DNA of 56,598 nt from Paraburkholderia phenoliruptrix (GTDB taxonomy: Bacteria > Pseudomonadota > Gammaproteobacteria > Burkholderiales > Burkholderiaceae), in assembly GCF_019511605.1 (NCBI RefSeq), contig NZ_JAEUAV010000035.1, positions 1-56,598 of the forward strand. The letters run 5' to 3'. How positions within the stretch are numbered: the first letter of the stretch is position 1; every line of letters starts with the position of its first letter. Shown here piece after piece: positions 34,966 through 43,512 of the stretch. The position numbers and the translations under genes are program-made. The notes beneath the pieces are model-generated. The model did not search any database, was not told where the DNA came from, and saw only the letters and a program-made list of their open reading frames with translations.

Positions 34966-36255
34966 ATGGACACGCATACGATGAAGCTCGATTCGTACTG
35001 GCTCGACACCGCGCCGCCGTTTCTCGCGGCCTGCGAAGGCCCGGTCGACGGCCACGCCGATGTGGTCGTGATCGGCGCGGGCTTTACCGGGCTGTCGGCG
35101 GCTCAGGCGCTCGGCAAGCGGGGCGCGTCCGTGACGGTGGTGGATGCCGGGCGCGTGGGCGGCGGCGCGTCGGGACGCAACGGCGGCCAGGTGAACACCG
35201 GCGTCGCGCAAGACTTCGTCGCGCTTGCCGCGCAACTTGGCATCGAGCGCGCGAGCGCGTGTTACCGCGCCTATGCGGATGCGGTGGATACGGTCGAGCG
35301 TCTGATCGTCGAAGAGAACATCGACTGCGATTATGTGGCGAGCGGCAAGCTCAAGCTGGCCGCGAAGCCGCATCACTTCGCGCATCTCGAGAAGACGGCA
35401 GAGCTGATTCGACGCACGGTGGACCCGCACATCGAGCTGATCGACGGCGCGCGCATTCGTGACGAGGTGCAGTCCGACAGCTTTTACGGCGGATTGCTGC
35501 AGCGTCACGGCGGCCAGATGCATATGGGCCGTTTCGCGGTCGGCCTTGCGCACGCCGCGGCGCGGCGCGGCGCAAAAGTATATGAGCACGCTCCGGTTAC
35601 GTCGATTGTGAAGGACGGCGCCGCGCACCGTGTCGTGACCGCCCGCGGCGAAGTGCGCGCGAAGCAGGTGTTGATCGCGACAGGGCCGTCGCGGCATGGA
35701 CCGTTTAGCTGGTATCGGCGGCGTCTGGCGCCGGTCGGCTCGTTCATCGTGGTGACCGAACCGCTGCCGCCCGCGCTGCTCGCGCGGATGCTGCCGAACC
35801 GGCGCGCCTACACGACCACGCGCCTCATGCACAACTACTTCCGCGTGACACCGGATGCGCGCTTGCTGTTCGGCGGCCGCGCGCGCTTCACGGCTTCCGA
35901 GCGGCCCTCCGATGCGAAGAGCGGGCGCATCCTGCAGCAGGGACTCGCCGCGATGTTTCCGCTGCTTGCGGCTGCGCGCATCGACTATTGCTGGGGCGGT
36001 CTCGTTGACATGAGCGCCGATCGCCTGCCGCACGCGGGCCAACACGACGGCATCTATTTTTCGATGGGCTACAGCGGCCACGGCACGCAGATGTCCACGC
36101 ACATGGGCCAGGTGATGGCGGACGTGATGGACGGCCGCACGGATAGCAACCCCTGGGACGAGTCCGAATGGAACGCGATTCCGGGGCACACCGGCAAGCC
36201 GTGGTTTTTGCCCCTCGTGGGCACGTATTACCGTATCAAGGATCTTTTCTACTGA
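34966..36255 (+). CDS. FAD-dependent amine oxidase/oxidoreductase (PuuB/OrdL-like)
   Basis: A 429-residue DAO-family flavoprotein. The N-terminal dinucleotide fold DVVVIGAGFTGLSAAQALGK (about 27-46) is followed by GGGASGRNGGQVNTG, the FAD-contacting motif of the gamma-glutamylputrescine oxidase group, and the C-terminal SMGYSGHGTQMSTHMG flavin-binding stretch. It should oxidise a secondary or primary amine to an imine, releasing an aldehyde after hydrolysis. ATG 34966 or 34981 could be the start; neither has a strong ribosome site. It lies 91 bp upstream of the binding-protein gene. Confidence 0.85.
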   Translation: MDTHTMKLDSYWLDTAPPFLAACEGPVDGHADVVVIGAGFTGLSAAQALGKRGASVTVVDAGRVGGGASGRNGGQVNTGVAQDFVALAAQLGIERASACYRAYADAVDTVERLIVEENIDCDYVASGKLKLAAKPHHFAHLEKTAELIRRTVDPHIELIDGARIRDEVQSDSFYGGLLQRHGGQMHMGRFAVGLAHAAARRGAKVYEHAPVTSIVKDGAAHRVVTARGEVRAKQVLIATGPSRHGPFSWYRRRLAPVGSFIVVTEPLPPALLARMLPNRRAYTTTRLMHNYFRVTPDARLLFGGRARFTASERPSDAKSGRILQQGLAAMFPLLAAARIDYCWGGLVDMSADRLPHAGQHDGIYFSMGYSGHGTQMSTHMGQVMADVMDGRTDSNPWDESEWNAIPGHTGKPWFLPLVGTYYRIKDLFY

Positions 36256-36346
36256 AGTCCCGCTGACGCTTGCGTCGTAGTCCCGCTGTTGCAGTCGCCA
36301 CTCAACCCCGCAGCCCCCACAACTGCCCATCTCGCGGAGAAGTTCG

Positions 36347-37963
36347 ATGAATAAGGAAAACTCACCCCATGGCGCCCTTGACCTCGACAACGGGCTCGGG
36401 CAATTGACGGCGAAAGGCGCGTCCCGGCGCGACGTGCTGCGTGCGCTGGCCGCCGCCGGGATGATGTCGATGACGGGAACGGGTCTGCTGGCCGCGAGCG
36501 GTTCGGCGCTCGCGCAAGCAAAACCGAAGCAGGGCGGCAAGATTCGCGTGGCCACGCAGTCGGCCTCCGCCGCCGACACGCTCGATCCGGCAAAGGGTTC
36601 GCTCAGCACCGACTATGTTCGCTGCAACATGTTCTACAACGGCCTGACCGAGCTCGATTCGCACCTCGGCGCGAAGATGGCGCTTGCTGAATCGATCGAC
36701 ACGAAAGACGCGACCGTGTGGGTCGTGAAGCTGCGCAACGGCGTGCAGTTCCACGACGGCAAGCCGCTTGCGCCCGCGGACGTGATCTATTCGATCATGC
36801 GCCACAAGGACCCGGCCACGGCTTCCAAGGCGAAGACCATCGCCGAACAGGTGAAGGAAGTGAAAGCCACGGGCCCCAACGAAGTGACGATCACGCTGCA
36901 AGGCGCGAATGCCGACCTGCCGGTGATTCTCGCCACGTCGCACTTCCTGATCATCAAGGAAGGCACGAGCGACTTCAAGACGGCCGTGGGTACGGGGCCG
37001 TACAAACTGAAAGAGTTTTCGCCGGGTGTGCGTACGGTCGGCGTGAGAAACGACAAGTACTGGAAGCCGGGCATGCCGTATCTCGACGAGATCGAACTGA
37101 TCGGTATCGGCGACGAATCGGCACGCGTGAACGCCCTGCTGTCGGGCGACGTGCAACTGATCAGCGGTCTCTCGCCGAACTCGGCGGAACGTCTGAAGAC
37201 TGCTTCGGGCTTCAAGGTGCTCGAAACGAAGACGGGCGGCTACACAGACCTGATCATGCGCGACGAGGGCGGCGTGACCGGCAACGAAGATTTCCGCCGC
37301 GGCATGATGCACCTGCTGGATCGCGAGCAGATTCGCCGCTCGGTGTTTCGCGGCTACGGCGCGATCGGCAACGACCAGCCGATCGATCCGACCAACAAGT
37401 ACTACCTCGCCGGACTGCCGCAACGCACGTTCGATCCCGAGAAGGCCAGGTTCTATTTCCAGAAGGCGAAGCTCGGCTCGACACCGCTGCAGGTTTATGC
37501 GTCGCCGGCAGCAGACGGTTCGGTCGAAATGGCGATGCTGCTGCAACAGGCGGCGGCGGGCGCGGGTCTCAATCTGCAGGTGAGCCGCGTGCCGGCGGAC
37601 GGCTACTGGTCCAATCACTGGATGAAGCATCCGCTCGGCTTCGGCAACATCAACGCGCGTCCGAGCGCCGACGTGCTCTTCACGCAGTTCTTCAAATCCG
37701 ACGCTCCGTGGAACGAAGCCAACTGGAAAAACCCGAAGTTCGACCAGATGCTGGTTGCCGCCCGTGGTGAGCCGGACGACGCAAAGCGCAAGAGCATCTA
37801 CGGCGACATGCAGGTGCTCGTGCATGAAAACGGCGGCATCGGCATTCCGCTCTTTCATAGTTCGCTCGACGCCTACACGAGCAAGCTCAAAGGTCTCGGC
37901 TCGATTCCGCTGGCCGGTCTGATGGGTTTTGCATTCGCCGAAAACGTCTGGCTGGAGGCGTGA
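36347..37963 (+). CDS. ABC transporter substrate-binding protein, peptide/opine class (Tat-exported)
   Basis: A 538-residue periplasmic solute receptor of the SBP_bac_5 (DppA/OppA) family. The N-terminus has a twin-arginine motif SRRDVLRAL near residues 26-34, a hydrophobic stretch and a cleavage site near SALAQA, so it is exported folded by Tat. The body has DTLDPAKGSLSTDYV, VWVVKLRNGVQFHDGKPLAP and GPYKLKEFSPGVRTVGVRND, typical of the family. The ATG has GGAGAAGTTCG upstream. A hairpin follows the gene, and the permeases begin 132 bp later. The ligand is probably a small peptide, opine or similar zwitterion. Confidence 0.9.
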   Translation: MNKENSPHGALDLDNGLGQLTAKGASRRDVLRALAAAGMMSMTGTGLLAASGSALAQAKPKQGGKIRVATQSASAADTLDPAKGSLSTDYVRCNMFYNGLTELDSHLGAKMALAESIDTKDATVWVVKLRNGVQFHDGKPLAPADVIYSIMRHKDPATASKAKTIAEQVKEVKATGPNEVTITLQGANADLPVILATSHFLIIKEGTSDFKTAVGTGPYKLKEFSPGVRTVGVRNDKYWKPGMPYLDEIELIGIGDESARVNALLSGDVQLISGLSPNSAERLKTASGFKVLETKTGGYTDLIMRDEGGVTGNEDFRRGMMHLLDREQIRRSVFRGYGAIGNDQPIDPTNKYYLAGLPQRTFDPEKARFYFQKAKLGSTPLQVYASPAADGSVEMAMLLQQAAAGAGLNLQVSRVPADGYWSNHWMKHPLGFGNINARPSADVLFTQFFKSDAPWNEANWKNPKFDQMLVAARGEPDDAKRKSIYGDMQVLVHENGGIGIPLFHSSLDAYTSKLKGLGSIPLAGLMGFAFAENVWLEA

Positions 37964-37974
37964 TCTGAAGTCAG

Positions 37975-38008
37975 GGCGCTGGGGCTTTCAGGCCGCAGCG
38001 CCGCTTTT
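37975..38008 (+). terminator. Hairpin after the binding-protein gene (attenuator)
   Basis: GGCGCTG (37975-37981) pairs with CAGCGCC (37996-38002), with an inner GGC/GCC pair, and is followed by GCTTTTCC. Partial termination here would make more binding protein than permease, a common design in ABC operons. Confidence 0.55.
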
Positions 38009-38095
38009 CCGCAATTTCCCGCGATACTTGCACTACATGTCTGGCGCGTCGTTTTTACAGGCGGCGCGCATGCTTCGAAAAGGAGGCGACTTTCA

Positions 38096-39049
38096 ATGAA
38101 AGCACACGCGCAACGACTCATCGCCGCGCGCCTCGGTCTCGCGCTGCTCACGCTGCTGCTGGTTTCGGCCATCGTGTTTGCCGTGACGGGATTGCTGCCC
38201 GGCGACGCCGCGCAGCAGGCGCTCGGCCAGGCGGCTACGCCGGAGGCCGTCGCCGCGCTGCGGCATCAGTTCGGTCTCGATCAGCCGGCGCTGCAACGCT
38301 ACGGAGAGTGGCTCTTTCATATCGTCACCGGCAACTTCGGTACATCGCTGTCGAACAACCTGCCCGTCAGCGAGTTGATCGCCACGCGCCTGCCGAACTC
38401 GCTCGTGCTCGCCGGGCTGACAGCGGTGGTGTCGGTGCCGCTTGCGTTGCTGATCGGCATTTCGTCCGCGATGTTCCGCGGCTCGCTGCTCGACCGTGTG
38501 CTGAATGTGCTGACGCTCTCCACGGTTGCCGTGCCCGAGTTTCTGGTGGCGACCATCGCCGTGCTGATTTTCGCCGTCAAGCTGCGCTGGCTGCCGGCGC
38601 TCTCCTATCTGTCCGAGGTCAATTCGTTCGGCGCGCTGCTGCGCATCTACGCCATGCCGGTCATCACGCTGTGCTGCGTGATCGTCGCGCAGATGGCCCG
38701 CATGACGCGCGCCGCGGTGCTCGATCAGTTGAATTCGTCGTATGTGGAAATGGCGATACTCAAGGGTGCTTCGCCCGTGCGTGTGGTGTTGCGGCACGTG
38801 CTGCCCAACACCATTGGGCCGATTGCCAATGCGGTCGCGCTCAGCCTGTCGTATCTGTTCGGCGGCGTGGTGATCGTGGAGTCCATCTTCAATTATCCGG
38901 GCCTTGCGAGCCTGATGGTGGACGCCGTGACGAACCGCGACATGCCGCTCGTACAAGGCTGCGTGATGGTGTTCTGCGCCGCGTATCTCGGGCTCGTGCT
39001 GATCGCGGACCTCTGTCAAATCGTATCTAACCCGAGGCTGCGTCGATGA
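38096..39049 (+). CDS. ABC transporter permease, DppB type
   Basis: A 317-residue inner-membrane permease with six hydrophobic segments. The N-terminal helix is followed by GLLPGDAAQQALGQAATPEA, the DppB/OppB signature for a long first periplasmic loop. The EAA loop reads YVEMAILKGASPVRVVLRHV, followed by LPNTIGPIANA. The ATG follows AAAGGAGG at seven bases. It overlaps the next permease gene by four bases (ATGA), implying coupled translation. Confidence 0.9.
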   Translation: MKAHAQRLIAARLGLALLTLLLVSAIVFAVTGLLPGDAAQQALGQAATPEAVAALRHQFGLDQPALQRYGEWLFHIVTGNFGTSLSNNLPVSELIATRLPNSLVLAGLTAVVSVPLALLIGISSAMFRGSLLDRVLNVLTLSTVAVPEFLVATIAVLIFAVKLRWLPALSYLSEVNSFGALLRIYAMPVITLCCVIVAQMARMTRAAVLDQLNSSYVEMAILKGASPVRVVLRHVLPNTIGPIANAVALSLSYLFGGVVIVESIFNYPGLASLMVDAVTNRDMPLVQGCVMVFCAAYLGLVLIADLCQIVSNPRLRR

Positions 39050-39996
39050 TGAGCCGACCTACCCATCGCCCCATCCCGCATGCGGGCACCGAGCTGTACG
39101 ACGTCAGCCGCGACGAAGCGGTGGCTGCCGAAGCGCCGGTAGTGGCTGCCGCGCCCGCCCGAGCCAATGTGTTGCAACGGCTCGTGCAGCGCTTTTCCGT
39201 GCTGGGCCTGCTGGGCCTCGTGATCGTTCTGTTCTGGTTGCTGGTTGCTTTTGTCGGACCGCTCGTCGCGCCGTACAAAGGCGGCGCACTCACTTCAACG
39301 GAAATTTTCGGCCGTTACAGCGCGGCGTATCCGCTCGGCACCGACTACCTAGGCCGCGACATGCTGAGCCGCATTCTCTACGGCACGCGCTACACGGTCG
39401 GTCTCGCGCTCGCCGCGACCATGCTTGCGAGCGTGATCGGGACGTTCTTCGGTCTGCTCGCGGCGGTATCGGGCAGATGGGTCGACGAAGTGCTGAGCCG
39501 CCTGTTCGACGCGCTCATTTCGATTCCGAGCAAGGTGCTTGCGCTTGTCGTGATCGCGGCGTTTGGCTCGTCCATTTCTATGCTGACCACGGTCGCGGCG
39601 CTCGCCTACATTCCGGGCGCGTTCCGCATTTCACGATCGCTCGCGCTGAATCTGATGGGACTCGAATACGTGCAGGTGGCCCGCGCCCGTGGGGAAGGGC
39701 TCCTGTATATCGCGCGCGTCGAGGTCTTGCCGAACATGATTCATCCGATGCTTGCAGATTTCGGCCTGCGCTTCGTGTTCATCGTGCTGCTGCTGAGCGG
39801 CCTGAGCTTTCTCGGGCTCGGCGTGCAGCCGCCGAATGCCGACTGGGGCTCGCTCGTGCGCGAAAACATCGGCGGCCTGTCCGAAGGCGCGCCAGCCGTG
39901 CTGATGCCCGCGGTGGCCATTGCCACGCTGACCATCGGCATGAATCTGCTGATCGACAACTTGCGGCGTCGCGGCCGTAGCCACGGAGACGCATAA
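39046..39996 (+). CDS. ABC transporter permease, DppC type
   Basis: A 316-residue partner permease with an N-terminal cytoplasmic extension (about 45 residues), a first helix (VLGLLGLVIVLFWLLVAFVG) and a binding-protein-dependent transport domain with the EAA loop YVQVARARGEGLLYIARVEV and LPNMIHPMLADFGL. GLSFLGLGVQPPNADWGSLV is the DppC/OppC hallmark. It overlaps dppB-like by four bases, and its TAA stop shares a base with the ATP-binding gene start (TAATG). Confidence 0.9.
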   Translation: MMSRPTHRPIPHAGTELYDVSRDEAVAAEAPVVAAAPARANVLQRLVQRFSVLGLLGLVIVLFWLLVAFVGPLVAPYKGGALTSTEIFGRYSAAYPLGTDYLGRDMLSRILYGTRYTVGLALAATMLASVIGTFFGLLAAVSGRWVDEVLSRLFDALISIPSKVLALVVIAAFGSSISMLTTVAALAYIPGAFRISRSLALNLMGLEYVQVARARGEGLLYIARVEVLPNMIHPMLADFGLRFVFIVLLLSGLSFLGLGVQPPNADWGSLVRENIGGLSEGAPAVLMPAVAIATLTIGMNLLIDNLRRRGRSHGDA

Positions 39997-41837
39997 TGGC
40001 CGAGCGGGACATGATTGAAGTAAAGGGGCTGCGTGTGGTCGCAGGCGCGGCGCACGGGGCGGTGACGGAGATCGTCAAGGGCGTGGACTTCTCGGTGCAG
40101 AAGGGCGAGGTGCTGGCGCTGATCGGCGAATCCGGCTCCGGCAAGACGACCATTGCGCTCGCGCTGCTCGGCTACGCGCGCGCGGGCTGTGCGATCAGCG
40201 GCGGCTCGGTGCGAATCGGCGACGTCGACGTGCTGTCGCTCGACGCAAAAGGACGCCGTGCGTTGCGGGCGCGCACCGTCGCCTATGTTGCGCAAAGCGC
40301 GGCAGCCGGTTTCAATCCGGCGCGCACGATCATGGATCAGGTAACGGAGCCCGCGCTGCTGCATCAGTTGATGACGAAAGAGGCCGCGCGCGCCAAGGCA
40401 GTCGACCTGTTTCGCGCGCTCGCGCTGCCCGCGCCGGAAACCATTGGCGAGCGCTATCCGCACCAGGTTTCCGGCGGGCAGCTACAGCGCTTGATGGCGG
40501 CCATGGCTTTGATCACCGATCCGGCGGTCGTCGTGTTCGACGAACCGACTACCGCGCTCGACGTCACCACGCAGATCGAAGTGCTCGCGGCTTTCAAGAA
40601 GGTGGTGCGCGAACTCGGCACGACAGCGGTGTATGTGTCGCATGATCTCGCGGTCGTTGCGCAAATGGCCGATCGCATCGTCGTGCTGAACGGCGGCGCA
40701 GTGAAGGAAAACGGCGCGGTCGCGCAAGTGCTGGATGCGCCGGTGGATGCCTACACGCGCCAGTTGCTCGCCGCGACGCGCCGCCCGGAGCCACCGCAAG
40801 CGCCGCAGCAGGACCGTGCATCGGCACCGCCGCTTCTGCAGATTCGTGCACTGTCGGCGGGCTATGGCCGCATCGACCGTGACGGCGTGCCCGCGGTGCG
40901 TGTGCTCGACGACGTGAGCCTGACCCTGCCTCGCGGCAGCGCGCTCGGCGTGATCGGCGAATCCGGTTCGGGCAAGACGACGCTTGCGCGCGTGGTGGCG
41001 GGTCTCGTGGACCGCGCACGCGGCGAGGTGCTGTTCAATGGCGAGCCGTTGCCTGCGCAACTATCGCAGCGTACGCCCGAGCAATATCGGCAGATCCAGA
41101 TCGTGTTCCAGAACGCGGACACCGCGCTGAACCCGAGTCATTCGATTGCGGACATTCTCGGCCGGCCACTCGCGTTTTATCACCGCATGCGCGGTGCGGC
41201 CGCGAAAAAACGCATGCTCGCGTTGCTCGACCTGGTGAAGCTGCCCGCTTCGATCGCCACGCGCACGCCGGCGGGACTCTCCGGCGGGCAGAAGCAGCGC
41301 GTGAATCTGGCGCGCGCACTCGCGGCCGATCCCGCGCTGATTCTCTGCGACGAAGTGACCTCCGCGCTCGACACGGTGGTCGGCGCCGCGATTCTCGATC
41401 TGCTCGCCGAATTGCGCCGCGAACTGGGCGTGTCGTACATGTTCATCAGCCATGACATTTCGACGGTGCGTGCGATCTGCGACGAAGTGATCGTGCTGTA
41501 TGCGGGCCAGCGTGTGGAAGCGGGGCAGCGCGACGTACTCGTGGCGCCGCCGTATCACCCTTACACGGGCTTGCTGGTTGATTCGGTACCCGAACTAAAA
41601 CCTGGCTGGCTCGACGCCCGGCGTCACGTCGCCGCCTGTGCGCTGCCGGCGATGGGCGAGAGTGCCGCCGTGCCCGAACTGTGTTCGTTCCGCACGCGCT
41701 GCCCGGTGCGCATCGACGGTATGTGCAATGTCACGCCGCCGTCGCTGAAGAAGTTGCCTTCCGGCGCGGAGATTTTGTGCCATCACTCGGCGGCCGAGCT
41801 GAGCCGTTTGCAAAATCTGGAGACGATTGCGGCATGA
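39996..41837 (+). CDS. Fused double ABC ATP-binding protein (DppD-DppF type)
   Basis: A 613-residue protein with two complete nucleotide-binding domains. Domain 1 has Walker A GESGSGKT at 44-51, signature VSGGQLQR and Walker B VVFDEPTTALD. Domain 2 (from about 275) has GESGSGKT, LSGGQKQR and LILCDEVTSALD. The C-terminus, CSFRTRCPVRIDGMC, is the oligopeptide/dipeptide transporter C-terminal extension. Both ATP sites look intact, though the second Walker B has Cys-Asp-Glu. It powers the transporter with the two permeases and overlaps the next gene by four bases. Confidence 0.92.
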   Translation: MAERDMIEVKGLRVVAGAAHGAVTEIVKGVDFSVQKGEVLALIGESGSGKTTIALALLGYARAGCAISGGSVRIGDVDVLSLDAKGRRALRARTVAYVAQSAAAGFNPARTIMDQVTEPALLHQLMTKEAARAKAVDLFRALALPAPETIGERYPHQVSGGQLQRLMAAMALITDPAVVVFDEPTTALDVTTQIEVLAAFKKVVRELGTTAVYVSHDLAVVAQMADRIVVLNGGAVKENGAVAQVLDAPVDAYTRQLLAATRRPEPPQAPQQDRASAPPLLQIRALSAGYGRIDRDGVPAVRVLDDVSLTLPRGSALGVIGESGSGKTTLARVVAGLVDRARGEVLFNGEPLPAQLSQRTPEQYRQIQIVFQNADTALNPSHSIADILGRPLAFYHRMRGAAAKKRMLALLDLVKLPASIATRTPAGLSGGQKQRVNLARALAADPALILCDEVTSALDTVVGAAILDLLAELRRELGVSYMFISHDISTVRAICDEVIVLYAGQRVEAGQRDVLVAPPYHPYTGLLVDSVPELKPGWLDARRHVAACALPAMGESAAVPELCSFRTRCPVRIDGMCNVTPPSLKKLPSGAEILCHHSAAELSRLQNLETIAA

Positions 41838-42148
41838 ACCAGCGATTTGTACGGCTCGCCGAAACCGGTCGCAAGACCTTCCCGATTACCGTCGACGGCG
41901 TGGTGCGCGAAGCCGCCGAAGGCGACACGCTGATGGTCGCGCTGCTCACGAGCGGCAGCACGCTGCGCGATTCCGAATTCGGCGACGGCCGCCGCGCGGG
42001 CTTCTGTCTGATGGGCGCGTGCCAGGACTGCTGGGTGTGGACCGCGCAAGGCGAGCGCCTGCGCGCATGCAGCACGCCCGCGGCGCCTGGCATGTCGATC
42101 GTCACGAATCTCGCCGAGGCCGGGGAGGGCGTATGGCCCCGCGTGTAG
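41834..42148 (+). CDS. [2Fe-2S] subunit of a HcnA/SoxA-like amine dehydrogenase
   Basis: A 104-residue ferredoxin-like protein. Cys58, Cys63, Cys66 and Cys79 (GFCLMGACQDCWV, RACST) form the plant-type [2Fe-2S] motif. The N-terminal FPITVDGVVREAAEGDTLMVALL is typical of the small subunit of HcnABC-type cyanide synthase, opine oxidases and D-hydroxyproline dehydrogenase. Its ATG overlaps the ATP-binding gene stop by four bases, and its own end overlaps the FAD gene by 16 bases. It should carry electrons within a three-subunit dehydrogenase. Confidence 0.88.
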   Translation: MNQRFVRLAETGRKTFPITVDGVVREAAEGDTLMVALLTSGSTLRDSEFGDGRRAGFCLMGACQDCWVWTAQGERLRACSTPAAPGMSIVTNLAEAGEGVWPRV

Positions 42149-43512
42149 TGATTATCGGTGCGGGGCCCGCCGGGGTGCGTGCCGCACAGACTTTCGTTCA
42201 GGCCGGTCTGCGCCCTGCTGTGGTCGACGAAGGCCGGCGCGACGGCGGGCAGATCTACCGGCGCCAACCTGACGGTTTTTCCCGCAGCTACGACACGCTC
42301 TACGGCACCGAGGCCGAGCGCGCCGCATCGTTGCATCAAAGCTTCGATGCGCTGAAAAGCAGAATCGACTATCTGCCGGAAACGCTCGTGTGGAATATCT
42401 CGGCGAACGCCGTGCATACGGTTTGCGGCACGCGATACGGCACGCTGCCGTTCGACGTGCTGATTGTTTGCAGCGGCGCGACCGACCGGCTCATGCCCGT
42501 CAAAGGCTGGCACCAGGCGGGCACCTATAGTCTTGGCGGCGCGCAGGTTGCCCTCAAATCGCAGGGCTGTGCGATCGGCTCGCGCATCGTGATGATGGGC
42601 AGCGGGCCGCTGTTGTATCTGGTGTCCGCGCAATATGTGAAGGCGGGCGCGCAGATCGCGGCGGTGCTCGACACGTCGACGTTCATGCAGCGCGTGGCCG
42701 CGTTGCCGCGTCTGCTCGCCATTCCCGCCGCGCTGAAAAAAGGCATCGCGTTGACGCGGGTGTTGTCCGCGGCACGCGTACCGGTTTATCGCGGCGTGCG
42801 GCCAGTCGAGATAAAAGGTTCGCCGCTAACGGGTGTAAGCGGCGTGGAAGTCGCGTTGGCTGACGGCAAGCGTACCGAATTCGCGTGCGATGCGGTGGCG
42901 CTCGGCTATCACTTGCGTGCGGAAACGCAACTGGCGGATCTCGCCGGCTGCCGCTTCGTGTTCGACAGCGATGCACGGCAGTGGCTGCCCGAAATAGACG
43001 GCGACGGTCGCAGCAGCGTCAAAGGCGTCTATCTTGCCGGCGACGGCGCACGCGTGCGCGGCGCTGATGCGGCAGAGCGCGCTGGGCGTCTCGCGGCGCT
43101 CGCCGCGCTGCACGACCAAGGCGTGCAAACCCCCGGCATCGCCGATATGGACGGCTTGCGCGCCGAGCTCGCGCGCTTCTCGCGCTTTGCGGCCGGCTTG
43201 CGCGACGCATTCCCGTGGCCGGCGCAATTGGCCGCGTCGCTGCCGGACGAGACCATTGTGTGCCGCTGCGAAGCGATCACGGCCGGCGAACTGCGCCGCG
43301 TCGTGCGCGAAGCGGGCGCGCAGGAAGCCAATCGCGCCAAGGCGTTTTCGCGGGTCGGCATGGGACGCTGCCAGGGCCGCTATTGCGGACACGCGGGCGC
43401 GGAAATCATTGCGGCGGCCGCATGCGTGCCGCTTTCGTCGGTGGGGCGGTTGCGCGGTCAGGCACCGGTGAAGCCGCTGCCGGTGGCGCTCACCGAGGAG
43501 GAGGCTCAATGA
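42133..43512 (+). CDS. FAD/NAD(P)-binding subunit with BFD-like [2Fe-2S] domain (HcnB/OoxA-like)
   Basis: A 459-residue protein. The N-terminal Rossmann motif APRVVIIGAGPAGVRAAQTF and the second site IVMMGSGPLLYLVSAQYV define a pyridine-nucleotide-disulphide-type oxidoreductase. The C-terminal region (about 370-440) has CRCEAIT and GRCQGRYC, the CxC...CxxxxC pattern of a bacterioferritin-associated-ferredoxin-like [2Fe-2S] domain. This pairing is typical of HcnB and of the OoxA/NoxA subunits of octopine and nopaline oxidases. The ATG at 42133 has GGGGAGGG upstream. It overlaps the next gene by four bases. Confidence 0.88.
   Translation: MAPRVVIIGAGPAGVRAAQTFVQAGLRPAVVDEGRRDGGQIYRRQPDGFSRSYDTLYGTEAERAASLHQSFDALKSRIDYLPETLVWNISANAVHTVCGTRYGTLPFDVLIVCSGATDRLMPVKGWHQAGTYSLGGAQVALKSQGCAIGSRIVMMGSGPLLYLVSAQYVKAGAQIAAVLDTSTFMQRVAALPRLLAIPAALKKGIALTRVLSAARVPVYRGVRPVEIKGSPLTGVSGVEVALADGKRTEFACDAVALGYHLRAETQLADLAGCRFVFDSDARQWLPEIDGDGRSSVKGVYLAGDGARVRGADAAERAGRLAALAALHDQGVQTPGIADMDGLRAELARFSRFAAGLRDAFPWPAQLAASLPDETIVCRCEAITAGELRRVVREAGAQEANRAKAFSRVGMGRCQGRYCGHAGAEIIAAAACVPLSSVGRLRGQAPVKPLPVALTEEEAQ

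Noticed and set aside
36362..37858. A 498-codon antisense frame opposite the binding-protein gene
   Set aside because: The sense strand encodes a full SBP_bac_5 protein with a Tat signal; the antisense translation has no domain.
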